Positions 34,995 through 44,934 of a stretch of 64,000 nt of DNA are shown in pieces. The first letter of the stretch is position 1. Every line of letters begins with the position of its first letter. The notes under the pieces are model-generated. The model made no database searches. It saw only the letters and a program-made list of their open reading frames with translations, and was not told where the DNA came from. Source of the DNA: Dictyophora rubrovolvata (Eukaryota > Basidiomycota > Agaricomycetes > Phallales > Phallaceae); assembly GCA_029959195.1 (NCBI GenBank), contig CP114125.1, positions 62,001-126,000 on the forward strand. The letters are read 5' to 3'. Made by a program: the position numbers and the translations under genes.

Positions 34995-37311
34995 TTTTGG
35001 AGGACAGTGGACACGTACATTCATGCTTATTGACTCTGCCGATGGGCAAAGTCCCTTCGGCTTGGTTTTGGACCGATGTAGGACATGTTGTAAACGGTCG
35101 AGAATAGTATATCGAGCAGAGACGAGAGATTGGCGAATGGCTGAAGAGAGATTACAAGTGTGGACAAGACGACGCTTATAAGAAAAGTGTCCATGATGGC
35201 ACTCTGAGTGCAGGGTAGCAAGTCAAGTTGTCCACAGATCCCTTGTCCTTGAGCCATGCCTCAATTCGAGTCCCATCAATACCCAGCATAATCACATCAA
35301 GTTAGTCGTTGACACAAGTCCTCGTTCTGCTTCGCGTTGGGTTTGTCGGTTATATCAACCACGTATAAAGAAAGGTTAGTAGAAAGCCTGTCACGGGCAT
35401 TAGTTGAGAGCGGAGTTTGAAATTCCCTTCACAGTTCGCTTTCAAATAGTTCTATTACTTTTCAGCTCCATAACTTGCATCCTTTCATATTACATCGAGT
35501 CTAAACACAAAGACCTCGGAGTTCCATCTTGAGCCCGACCACAACCAGCCTATACCCTTATTACCAAATAATCCCTGGAATACGCAACGTTCACGGAACA
35601 GAAGGGTTGTGAGGATTCAAGCGAGGTCATTAAGGGGTTAGCGTCATGTACGAACAGCGGGCAGATATGTAATTGTCCCAGTGTCGCAGTAGTAGATACC
35701 CGACTTCGGCTATACCTGTCAAAGTCCAATATATTTTATCCCGATATTGTTGAGGTTAAAGGTTTTGTTGGCAGTTAGTCGGCAAACAAAGAACGACAGA
35801 AAGCGATTAGACATGTCTTATACCGCTGAAGATTAGGTTTTGGAACAGACAGGATATTTCTTCTTGGCGTTTCGGCCGGGTGCATGCGGCCTTACATTGG
35901 CCAACTGCAGAGATAATCCGCGACCATGGAGCCCAATTGGAACGACAGAAACTCTCCGCGTAAGCAGCGCCCCTCGGTTGAAAGTCGTGGCTGTTTACAC
36001 GGCGAAGCCTCAGGCCTCAGTACTCAGCGCTGGCATCGACAGGGGACCCTCGCAGTCCGAACGTTCAAGGGGAGATACTGGGTTAAGTTTTCCATTAGGG
36101 ACAGCTTTATTCCCAAACATAGGTCTTATAGATAATAGATAACTCACACGCTCAAGTCTTTTTTGTTCATTGGTACCGGAGACTCCAGGAGAATCGATTT
36201 TAAGCAAGCATCCTGTGTATATCATGTTCGTGGTATGGAACAATTGGAAGCGCGGTGGGTCTTTCGACAAACCCGGTTACATCACTAAGGACTATGCCAA
36301 GATAGCCATTGTAGTCAAGAGTGTCGTACTGGTTATGAGCAGTGTCCATACTACTCTTCGAGATTATCGCAAGGTAGAAATTCGAAAACTACGGAGAGTT
36401 TGGAGGTGGTGTTTTTGAGATGAAGATATAGAACAAGGAAATGGAGGGGGAATTGAATGAGATAATCGTGATAGACGGCGAAACATAAGACCAAAGAATG
36501 ATGTATACCTCGGAGGGATTGCGGCATCACCCCCAAATTCTTTAAACAACTCGTTTTCAATACCACTTTACCACTAGTTTAGTATAAACGGTCAAATAAC
36601 ACAGAAAGAAACACACAGGGTCACAGACTTCAACACTTGTCGAATTGGCTTAAATACTTCAGACCACCATATAGGACTCTGTCGGAGGACAAGGATATAT
36701 TTAAGGGAGATAATAAATGAGGTTCCTACTTGGAGAACTCGCGATGTCAGTTAGATTGCAACTTCAGAATTCGAGAAATAGCGTATGCTTATACGGTCTG
36801 ATACCCATGGCAATTAAGTAAATTGGCGTCGAAAAGACGGATTATTCCGCCCCAAAAGTGAGCATTGAACCGAGGACAGTATGGTGCCCGGCAGTCGCCG
36901 CATTAGGTAACCCAAGGTTCGTAATCAACACGGCTACAGCCGTATTGTACCAGCTCACTAGCGCTCACTGGGCCATGGCAAGACCCGGTCCTGTACGGTC
37001 GTCCTATCCAAACAAAAACAGGGCAAACCCTAATACGATGGAATATTTATTATTAGCCTATTCCTTTGTCTGTCTCTTCCTTCCCGCTCGTAAAATTTGG
37101 ATATGATTCATGTTCAGTGTCGAAAACTTCGGACATCTCCATAGATGCAGCCCCTCTCTTCCATATGCTTTTTCTCCGGCACTTTTAAAAGCGCATTGGG
37201 TCCTGAATGTGTGGCAAGTTCAGTTTCAAAGGTAAGAAAAAAACCTTTCTTTTCCTTCCAACGCTTTTTTGCTGAAATCACGGGTAGTGCGTGTGTTTGA
37301 CAGTATTCAGC
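34995..37311. other. Intergenic, no recognised gene
   Basis: Short frames at 35027-35257 (minus), 35840-36142, 36170-36418 and 36858-37106 lack domain signals or supporting introns. A pyrimidine-rich stretch before 37312 suits a fungal 5' leader. Confidence 0.45.
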
Positions 37312-38544
37312 ATGCCTCGTCCAACCGATGTCGTATTTCGAAATTTCGATGAGCTTACTTATATTGCTTCAGAGGACATTATTCCCCGTCTCCCTTTCAT
37401 CCCAACATATCCGACGAAACTTTTAGTCAATTTGGTCGTCAGCAGTCCTGAGGGTTCATGCGAGTACTGGCTCTTAGAGTCCGGAAAGACTCTTCGTATT
37501 TCTACACCTTCAACCCAATCAATGCGTATGCCATCACGAACCCCGCAGAAAACCCATCCTTCGCATCGATTTAAAAGGAAGACACTCAGCCCCATTAAAT
37601 CATTCAAGAGTGGAATTCCATCCAGATCTCTTCCGACGACGGCACCAATCTCCCCGTGTCAATCATTTTGCTACCCACCATTACGCCCACCTTACTCGTC
37701 ATTTTCGTCCCGCTTGAAGTTCTGGAAGAGAACCAAAAGTGAGGAGACGTCAGAAGAAGCGGAGAGTAATACTGGAATGGAAGACCAGGGTAGTGAGTTT
37801 GAGCGTATGATGTGGAAGGCGGAACGTGACTTGTCTGCTAGTTCGCGTTCGTCGTCCTCAAGACAGCTTATAGATCCAGAAGATAGACCTGCCATCACGT
37901 ACAAAACGACTGAAGATCGGTTCTTCAAGAATTTTGTGCCATCGAGTAAAAGGACGGTGTCGTCATCTTCCTCTTCTTTCCTCAAATACTGCCATTCGAG
38001 ATCCCGTTCATCGTCAACCCTTCCACCTATTATGGAAAGTATTGAACCACTCGAACAATGTTACCGTCCCCATACCGTTCCTCCGCACGATATGATTCTA
38101 GAAATAGCGTTTAACAATAAACACGAGCATAAGCGGTACTCGTCTGAGTACATCCAATGCCCGATATTCGACTACCAAGGGAACCCAGACTGGGACAAAA
38201 ACCCATTCATTGAGCAAGTGTTGGTCCGTTACTTCTCCATCCCGTTCTGCGCACCGTGGGTTGTTGTAGCAACAATAAAACTGGTATTCGGTTGGATCCC
38301 TTTCTTCAGTCGACTTGTAGATTTCATCACCAGTGACGGAGGGGGGACGGTGCTTTTCCTGTTGTCGCATTTAGGTTTGGGGCTTGCCGCTCTTCCGCTA
38401 TTCATTCTTGTTCCTTTTGTTGGCGCGCCGGTTTGTCTCATACATAGGCTTGTGGTTTTTGTTTTTCGTAACATGCCTTGGTACAGGTTCAAGTATTCGT
38501 TGGGATGTCCAGGTGTACTAGAAGATGATGAATGCAGGACGTAA
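37312..38544 (+). CDS. Conserved-looking integral membrane protein, 410 aa
   Basis: A single uninterrupted frame. The first ATG in frame is at 37312 (MPRPTDVVFRNFDELTYIAS); the frame is open seven codons further upstream but without ATG. Residues about 60-240 are Ser/Arg/Pro-rich and probably disordered (SRLKFWKRTKSEETSEEAES). The C-terminal third is hydrophobic with two or three membrane segments: PFCAPWVVVATIKLVFGWIP, then TVLFLLSHLGLGLAALPLFI running into LVPFVGAPVCLIHRLVVFVF. It ends with a short polar tail (CPGVLEDDECRT). No family recognised. Lack of introns is unusual here, where neighbours have many. Topology suggests a cytosolic Ser-rich N-terminus and a membrane-embedded C-terminus. 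Confidence 0.75.
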   Translation: MPRPTDVVFRNFDELTYIASEDIIPRLPFIPTYPTKLLVNLVVSSPEGSCEYWLLESGKTLRISTPSTQSMRMPSRTPQKTHPSHRFKRKTLSPIKSFKSGIPSRSLPTTAPISPCQSFCYPPLRPPYSSFSSRLKFWKRTKSEETSEEAESNTGMEDQGSEFERMMWKAERDLSASSRSSSSRQLIDPEDRPAITYKTTEDRFFKNFVPSSKRTVSSSSSSFLKYCHSRSRSSSTLPPIMESIEPLEQCYRPHTVPPHDMILEIAFNNKHEHKRYSSEYIQCPIFDYQGNPDWDKNPFIEQVLVRYFSIPFCAPWVVVATIKLVFGWIPFFSRLVDFITSDGGGTVLFLLSHLGLGLAALPLFILVPFVGAPVCLIHRLVVFVFRNMPWYRFKYSLGCPGVLEDDECRT

Positions 38545-38972
38545 ATACAACACGATTTTCAGATATATTTACCATTACAGAATGGAAATACATAAAAACG
38601 TCTCGCTGACATGCCAAATTCAAACTAACCGGACGAATACACAGTGGAGAAGAACTTAGAACTGGAAGATTGAAGTAGAAACATCATTTAAAGACACAGA
38701 CGAATCCCGAATCACGACCAGGTTGGCTAGCCCATAAGACATCCGAGAAAAATTCATAGCTTATGTATGTCGATTGAGCTTTTTAAATTTATTTTTGCCA
38801 TTTCCGAAAAGAACCTTACGAAGACCTGTAATTATGTCTTTGAAACACAGGATTATATCACTATAAAAAACTCAAAAACTCTATATATTTCTATGAGGGG
38901 AAAATGCCCGAATGCTCTAGAGATGATGCCCATTGTCGATATGATGTTTTGCATGATGTGCTCCGAGTCCCA
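38545..38972. other. Short intergenic region between convergent genes
   Basis: AT-rich; one small frame (38767-38976) without support. Nothing else seen. Confidence 0.5.
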
Positions 38973-39606
38973 CTAAGCCTCAACCCATCTTCCTTGTGAA
39001 TCTTGTTCTACATCTATTTGCCAATCCTCGTTTTCCACCCACGCATCTTGTAAAAACCCATCCCAGAATTGGATGTGGACATTTCCGTCGTGTCCCAATT
39101 GGTATCCAGCTACGCGAGGAGCGGGACCAAGGTATTCGTGTCTATTGAGCAAGTTCAAAAAGATTTCTTAGTAATGTCCTTAGTCAAACACCATACCGCT
39201 TTGGCTGAACCCCATCATTAGTAACATAGTTAATCCACTTTGGATTATTCGTAGGCATATGATCGTTCGGAACGGCCTCAGCATACCAGTTATACACGAC
39301 CCTATGGAGATCTTCATCACCCCAAACCATTTTAGTATCGTTCCCCAATTCGGAGTGAAAATTCCTAGGAAGAACGATTTTTCCTTTCTTTTTGGATTTG
39401 CTGCCGCCTGATATATACTTTGACGCAAAACATTTCTGCAAAGTTGGTGCACGATCTACAGGCCATGCGAATGCTCGACGTAAATCAGTGAATTTGGCAA
39501 CTGCTTCTTTTCGTTCTGTTTCGAGTTCAGAGGCTGTTTTTGGAGGTAGCGTTGAGAGGGGAGTGTCTGTTGGCTCGCTTTTAACAGTCATTTTTTCTTC
39601 CCTCAT
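38973..39606 (-). CDS. Hypothetical protein, 192 aa
   Basis: Two exons, 39606-39197 and 39141-38973, joined by a 55-nt intron (GTATGG...TAG) with phase closing exactly. Start MREEKMTVKSEPTDT; an ATG five codons later is an alternative. The first third is charged and helical (ELETERKEAVAKFTDLRRAF). The rest is Trp/Tyr/Asn-rich: KMVWGDEDLHRVVYNWYAEA, PKWINYVTNDG, and after the intron HEYLGPAPRVAGYQLGHDG, FWDGFLQDAWVENEDWQI, which could be a compact beta-rich domain. No signal peptide or membrane segment. Not recognised; no function proposed. Confidence 0.72.
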
Positions 39607-39885
39607 ACTTGTACCAGCGCTTATCCTATGCAGTTACGCGTACGCTGTTTGAAAAAAAAACTTTCTCATCGGGCTGGAATCTCTTCATTTTGAATCTATA
39701 GATTTGATAATTTGACACGTGCCGCTTAATTTTGCCGAAAGACTCAGAGTTTGATATCGATAAACTTTATCATTGATTACAGCGTTCCGTCATTGGGTCA
39801 AAGACTCCTGTTTGGGCTGTCGGAAGAAAAAGTACATGTAAAATTACCAATACAAAACTCAGAAAGGAAATCATAAGCTTCTTGT

Positions 39886-41112
39886 TCAGGGTAGCTCTCT
39901 CCCTGCATTAATAGCATTCGCGACTTGACTCGTATTAGGCCGATTAAATGCGTATCTGAAAAAGTTTGAAATTCAACCCGGATTGAGACCATCACTGCAC
40001 ACCGCTTTGAGTGGATAGATACAACGAACCTTTCGTAACTATCCAAATATAATTGAAGATCGCTGCATGTTTTCTTCACGGCTGGGTGACTCAGCAGTCT
40101 TTGGAGGTACTCCTGGAACTTCGTGGAGGGCGGAAATAAAAAGCCTCGGTAATGTTTGAGAGCGTTCGTGGCACGGAAAAGCCCTGTCAAAACAAGTACA
40201 GTCAGACAAATTCCAGGGATATTGCCTTTTTCTAAGAAGAACATACATGGAGCGACCATGACGTCTGCTAGATTCAATCTTTGAGGCTGACTTTTGCCTA
40301 ATGCGCCCCACAAACCGGGTGATTTGGCATTCATGAGAGTCTCCTCCGCGGATTCGTACATGCAAATGAGCTGAATGATACTTTCAAGGAATGCTTTTCC
40401 ATTTTCAATCTGGTCAGCTGGGTTCTGTGCTTGCAAGTATCGGTAAAATGCGGGTACTACAGCACGATTGATGTGATACGTCTGATTCCGAAGTAAATAC
40501 CGGGCATCTAAAGAGAGGTTATAAATGGGAAGATGTTAAGGATGTGGTAGCGATTTACATGTTTCTGAAAGCGGTGGAAGGAGATGCTTAGCCGAGGTAG
40601 GATGCTCCAGATAGCTAAGAGCCGAGATAAGATATCGTCAAATGGGTGAATTGGAAATTTGAACGGTAACGGTAACGGACCTCAAATCTTCGAGATATTC
40701 CAAAATGATAGTACTTTCGGACAGGGCTCTTGGTGGATTTGTGTTGTTTAGTTTGAGGGCAGGAACAAGTCCTTTAGGAGAAACCGAGAGAAGATCGGCT
40801 GGTTTCTTGTAGGGGTCAACCTCGTCTGCCGAAAGGGGAAAATTAAGCATGACACAACAAAGCTTATGATGACGACAGCATACAGTACTAAAGTAAAGTT
40901 CGAGTGATATTGAAAAATCGATTGAGTGGAAATGACAGTACGTGATAATTTATCTCAAGGTATTCCAGTGCTATCCAAACGCGCTGGACGTAAGGGCAAA
41001 AACACCCGGAGAATAATGTTATATCTGCTGGAGCTTGATGTGCATTGACAGTGTTCAGTGCTTCACCACTTGCCGTAGTATGATACGACTTTCCAGTGTC
41101 GACGGAGGGCAT
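39886..41112 (-). CDS. Omega-class glutathione S-transferase, 286 aa
   Basis: Seven exons close in phase: 41112-40942, 40887-40884, 40825-40681, 40614-40559, 40507-40247, 40183-40030, 39955-39886. The N-terminal thioredoxin-fold domain has SGCFCPYVQRVWIALEYLE; the cysteine of CPY is the omega-class catalytic residue. Next come EVDPYKKPADLLSVSPKGLV with the cis-Pro region LVPAL and the SESTIILEYLED glutathione gamma-glutamyl site. The C-terminal helical domain includes HINRAVVPAFYRYLQAQNP, LNLADVMVAPWLFRATNALK, SYERYAFNRPNTSQVANAIN and ends AGRELP. The second exon is only 4 nt; without it the phases of its neighbours do not match, and with it the family-typical NYHYYEVDPYKKP is made. Cytosolic; omega GSTs catalyse thiol-dependent reductions and deglutathionylation, in wood-decay fungi often of phenolic compounds. 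Confidence 0.9.
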
Positions 41113-41549
41113 TTGCAATTGGCGTGGAGGTAAGATCTGAAGTTGGCACAGCAGTTAAAACTTAGCCTTAAATTAAAGGCTCATCACGGGACGAGTATTA
41201 CTCATTAGACGCCCGTAAAACCCATATGGACGTCGAAGTCCGTGAGTCAGTGACGTAAGGTGGATTAGTGAGATTTCACTTGAGTGTGGGAGTACTGTGC
41301 CTGAGAAAAGGAGGAGTACGAAAATAAATCGCAAGTGGAAAAGTGCTTTCTATGTGCGAGAATTATGTACGAGAATTGGATGAGATCTAGAAATACGATG
41401 AGGAGATCTAGTCGAGCAGTCAAGAAGCGGGATGACTTTTTTTCAGAATCTTTACCGGTTCTTCTTTAGCAGGTTTGAGGTGCGCAGCATCCGATTAGGA
41501 AGTCCTTTTGTTCCTTACTCGGTGTTAGAAAGCAGTCGCATGACAAATA
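41113..41549. other. Intergenic between GST start and the next gene's 3' end
   Basis: GST promoter region. No clear TATA; no gene or repeat recognised. Confidence 0.4.
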
Positions 41550-42598
41550 TTATCCATTCATTGACAAGCTATCTCGAACATCATGACATATGCTCAACAA
41601 AACGTCCCACAGTAGTCCACCAAGTGTCAGAGGAACTGAGCGATGATCGTTATCAGAAAGAAGGATAATATCGTAAGGACTGTGGTGATCCATATATGAA
41701 TCTCGAAAGAGTTCGATAACTTTTGAATCGTTTCTATCTGTTAGAACGCAGTATCTGACTTGATATTCACGACAGCTTTGATAGATCTCGGATAGGATCG
41801 CTTCAAATTCGCTATTGTGTGGAGTAAAAATTGTCTCCTGGGCTTTATGTGGATGAGAAACTTCGAAAGTTCGACGTCGCATGGCATCCAGGCTTCCCAA
41901 AGGCTGAATAGATATAGAGATAAGATTATGACTTATTTGAAAGGGGAAATTTAAAGGCCCTACTAAGTAGAAGATGGAGCAAAGGCCAATCACTCCGCTA
42001 GATGGCTCGCGACTGCTTTCTGGCAAGGTTTCGTGAAATGCCGTCTTTCCGCAAAAATCCGTGGTCAGCCAGGCTAGCGAGAATCCAGAAACTGAGAAAG
42101 TTTGATTGACAATGTGATAGCCAAAGGGTTTCTGAGAGCCATTACCTGTTTTACTTGTATGAGGGACCAACTTTATAGGTGGAAACCGGAAATTGCCCAT
42201 GGAAAAATAGTTGCTATTGATGAGGTATAGAATTTCTTGTGTATATGGCGGCACAGAATCCGATGAAATTCTATATGTATACCCAAAGTTACACGGATGA
42301 GCGAATAAAAGGGGTTGACAACTTGCTGGATCAACATATCATTGATATTAACAGAACGGTGACGAATACGTTCAAGTGTTTGTAAAAATGCAGAAATATC
42401 GTAGGGGGAAGCATGATATACACGTATCGGACGTCGTCGAGAAGGAGCATCATCTTCCGACGTTCGTGTAGTATGATTCGCGTTGGGTTTATCGATGACG
42501 TATCGACTGTTGTATACGAGGGCTTGCTCTGGTAGTGGCCATGATAAATTGCATGATTGAGAGCGAGATAATAACGCTTCTGGGTAATAGTTCATCAT
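41550..42598 (-). CDS. Hypothetical protein, possibly frame-broken
   Basis: Two long overlapping minus-strand frames belong together. The first (42598 to about 42190) reads MMNYYPEALLSRSQSCNLSW, RPIRVYHASPYDISAFLQTL and NPFYSLIRVTLGIHIEFHRI. The second continues with RFPPIKLVPHTSKTGNGSQK, VSGFSLAWLTTDFCGKTAFH and, after a 60-nt in-phase intron (41963-41904), GSLDAMRRRTFEVSHPHKAQ, YQVRYCVLTDRNDSKVIELF, YDIILLSDNDHRSVPLTLGG, ending SLSMNG. The join near 42190-42210 needs a one-base shift between IFPWAISG and FRFPPI; a longer intron joining CAA (about 42323) to TTG (about 42175) is the alternative. No domain recognised. The tail looks like a nucleic-acid-free globular domain with no catalytic signature I can name. 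Confidence 0.6.
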
Positions 42599-43388
42599 CT
42601 GGCATGAGAAAACAAAGAGAGACCCGAATCGTTGAATCCAAGAGACGTTATATATATATATGCGGAAACGAGAACCTCGTAACCTAATGTATCCATCGCC
42701 AAGGCCGTTGAGGGCGCAAAACTGGCCTGAGTTGCAGGAGTATTATGACATGAAGCGAATGAGGTGGAATGGGCTGGCTCCGGTCCGCGTCTTGCATTGA
42801 ATTGGTATATCCAATCGGAGAAGGATTCGCAGTATTTCGGCCGATCTCAGTTGAGAAGAGCGGATAACGGAACCTGGATAGTCCAATTGAAACGTTGATT
42901 TGGAAATGGCGTTAAAGGCACATTCCCGTCTGAGCGGGGCATTGTGACATGGGAGGCCGATCGAATCGCATTTACTGTTATCGGCAAAGATGACGTTCCC
43001 CCTTTCGGTGAATGCCCAGAATGAACAAATTAGCGAAGGTAGTCTGGCTCCGTTTTATCCAGAAGCCAAAGAAATCCGTAAGTGGATCGGAATGATCTTT
43101 CGTATATTGTTATAGGGTAGTGAGAACTCATTGATTATTACACGTGCATCCGCGAGGATCAGTCCGTAATTTTCAAGGTCGAAAGACTTCGAGTCTTATA
43201 ATGCTTCTGATATGAGAAGGAGGACATGAAAGAGAGCAGACCAAGAAGAAACAATTCGTTTTCTTTTTGATATATGACTGATAACTTTTGAATAGCACCG
43301 ATAAAAAAATATGGCAGTTCAAAGTTTGTGTTCCCACGAAATGGCAACCCACCTGCTCAATGATTGCTCAAAATGAAACCCTCCGTTG
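42599..43388. other. Intergenic, no recognised gene
   Basis: Holds a short TA-dinucleotide run (about 42650-42662) just upstream of the preceding minus-strand gene, possibly part of its promoter. No gene seen. Confidence 0.45.
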
Positions 43389-43439
43389 TCATGGCGGAGA
43401 TACGCTAAAGAATGGACTGTTGTAGACAAGGCAAATGAA

Positions 43440-44280
43440 CCTAGCGACGTGTCGGAAATACCGGGATTCCAGATCCATCTTTAAATTTGAAGGCCATCTT
43501 CGCCAAACTGCTGGAAGAGATCGAAAGAAGTGAGAGACGTCGTTGGGCAATGAAGTGCAGTGCATTAAGGAACAGGTAATCGTGGGTCTTAGATATGAAC
43601 ATAAGATGTTGAGGATATGAAGGCACGGTGATGAATGAAGAATGTCGAGCAGGCCCGGGATATCACCGTCGATGACCGTGTTAGAGACAAAGTGAAGCTG
43701 AAGTGTTGACAGATTCTTGAATGTAGAAACAGATTGAAGTTCTTTGAGACCGACAAAAATTTGGAGATGTGCATGTTTGAGATTGGGTGCATTTCCAAGA
43801 AACAGGTTTTGATACGCTTCTTGGAGTGCAACCCAATCTTGTTCGTTTGAGTGGGGCGTTTCGAGATAGAGTTTTTGTAACATAGGGACAGGCTGTCTGA
43901 GGAGGCGAAAGACAGTGTTGGCATGTGTTGTTGGAATCATTGTTGGAATCCGCATGTAGATTTTTTGAAATCTGTGAACATGAGGAAGTATTTTCATTAG
44001 ATTAACCAATTGAGACGGGTGGGATGAATATTTGAATAGCCAGGCTGTTCAATGAACACATCCAACGGGGCCGAACCAGATCGCGAAAGCATTTCTCTCA
44101 GTTCACCTGATGCAAGTCCACATTGTTGGGTGGGAGAGAAGTGCAGTCCTCCACGAACGACAAACACGCGTCGCCTCAATCGGGGGTAGCCTTGTCTCGT
44201 CAACATCAAAAAGAATAGTAATGTGTGAGAAATGCCTGTATGATTTTGCTGAATATCTCATATGGAACGCGATCGAGCAT
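43440..44280 (-). pseudogene. F-box protein copy A, truncated pseudogene
   Basis: Starts at 44280 with MLDRVPYEIFSKI-type F-box sequence and continues FDVDETRLPPIEATRVCRSW, RTALLSHPTMWTCIR, EMLSRSGSAPLDVFIEQPG, HRFQKIYMRIPTMIP, LRQPVPMLQKLYLETPHSNE and FKNLSTLQLHFVSNTVIDGD. Compared with copy B (49754-51394) frames change at about 44110 and 44000. The block between the ITCS and LHFIAQRRLSLLSIS segments (about 60 residues) is deleted, and everything after the GSGIP segment is missing. Head-to-head with aminopeptidase 1, 655 bases apart. Confidence 0.85.
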
Positions 44281-44887
44281 GGTATGTTTGATGTCAGATG
44301 GTAGGCGCAAACACCGCTGCCACCCACGGTGATCCACACAACACACGAACGCAGCGACTCCAACGTTCTCCCTTCTGCATCTTTATATCAGCCCTTTGAA
44401 GGACAGTTTGCTTAAAAAAAGATTTGTTTTGTGCAGGTTTATGAACCACTAATCTCGAGCGGAACCCAGCAAGTGTTCACAAAAACAACTATTTACTCAA
44501 TTCAGGCCATACTAAGAGGGACCGCAGATATACAATACGCAAGAGAGCCGAAGCAAGTGTGGTCAATTATTCATTTGCGTAGGCTGCAGCAGACGTGCCT
44601 ACCACACCGTAGGTTGTCTCGCTCAGAAACCGATCTAATACGCTTTTACTTAAGATGCTTTTTAGGAGCTTTCGGCCCGCGTGCAAAGCTATCGTGGGTC
44701 TGACGAACTGCGATTCTATTATTACGAGTCTTCTCAGTGGATCATCGAATCTAGTACAATTGGTCACATGGTGGAAATCCAGAGCAGAAAGAATTGAATG
44801 ATGATCGCTATTGACTGGCGCGGCAACAGCGTTGCGCTGGTATTCGTTCTTTCACAGGTTCAAAATCTTGAATGACATACCCGTGAG

Positions 44888-44894
44888 TATATAA
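44888..44894 (+). promoter_or_regulatory. TATA box of aminopeptidase 1
   Basis: TATATAA, 41 bases before the ATG at 44935, inside GTGAGTATATAA that is repeated before copy 2 at 52126-52132. Conservation of the element and its spacing after duplication supports it. Confidence 0.6.
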
Positions 44895-44934
44895 TACAAA
44901 CCACGCACAAATTACGCCCATCTCCACTTCTTCG

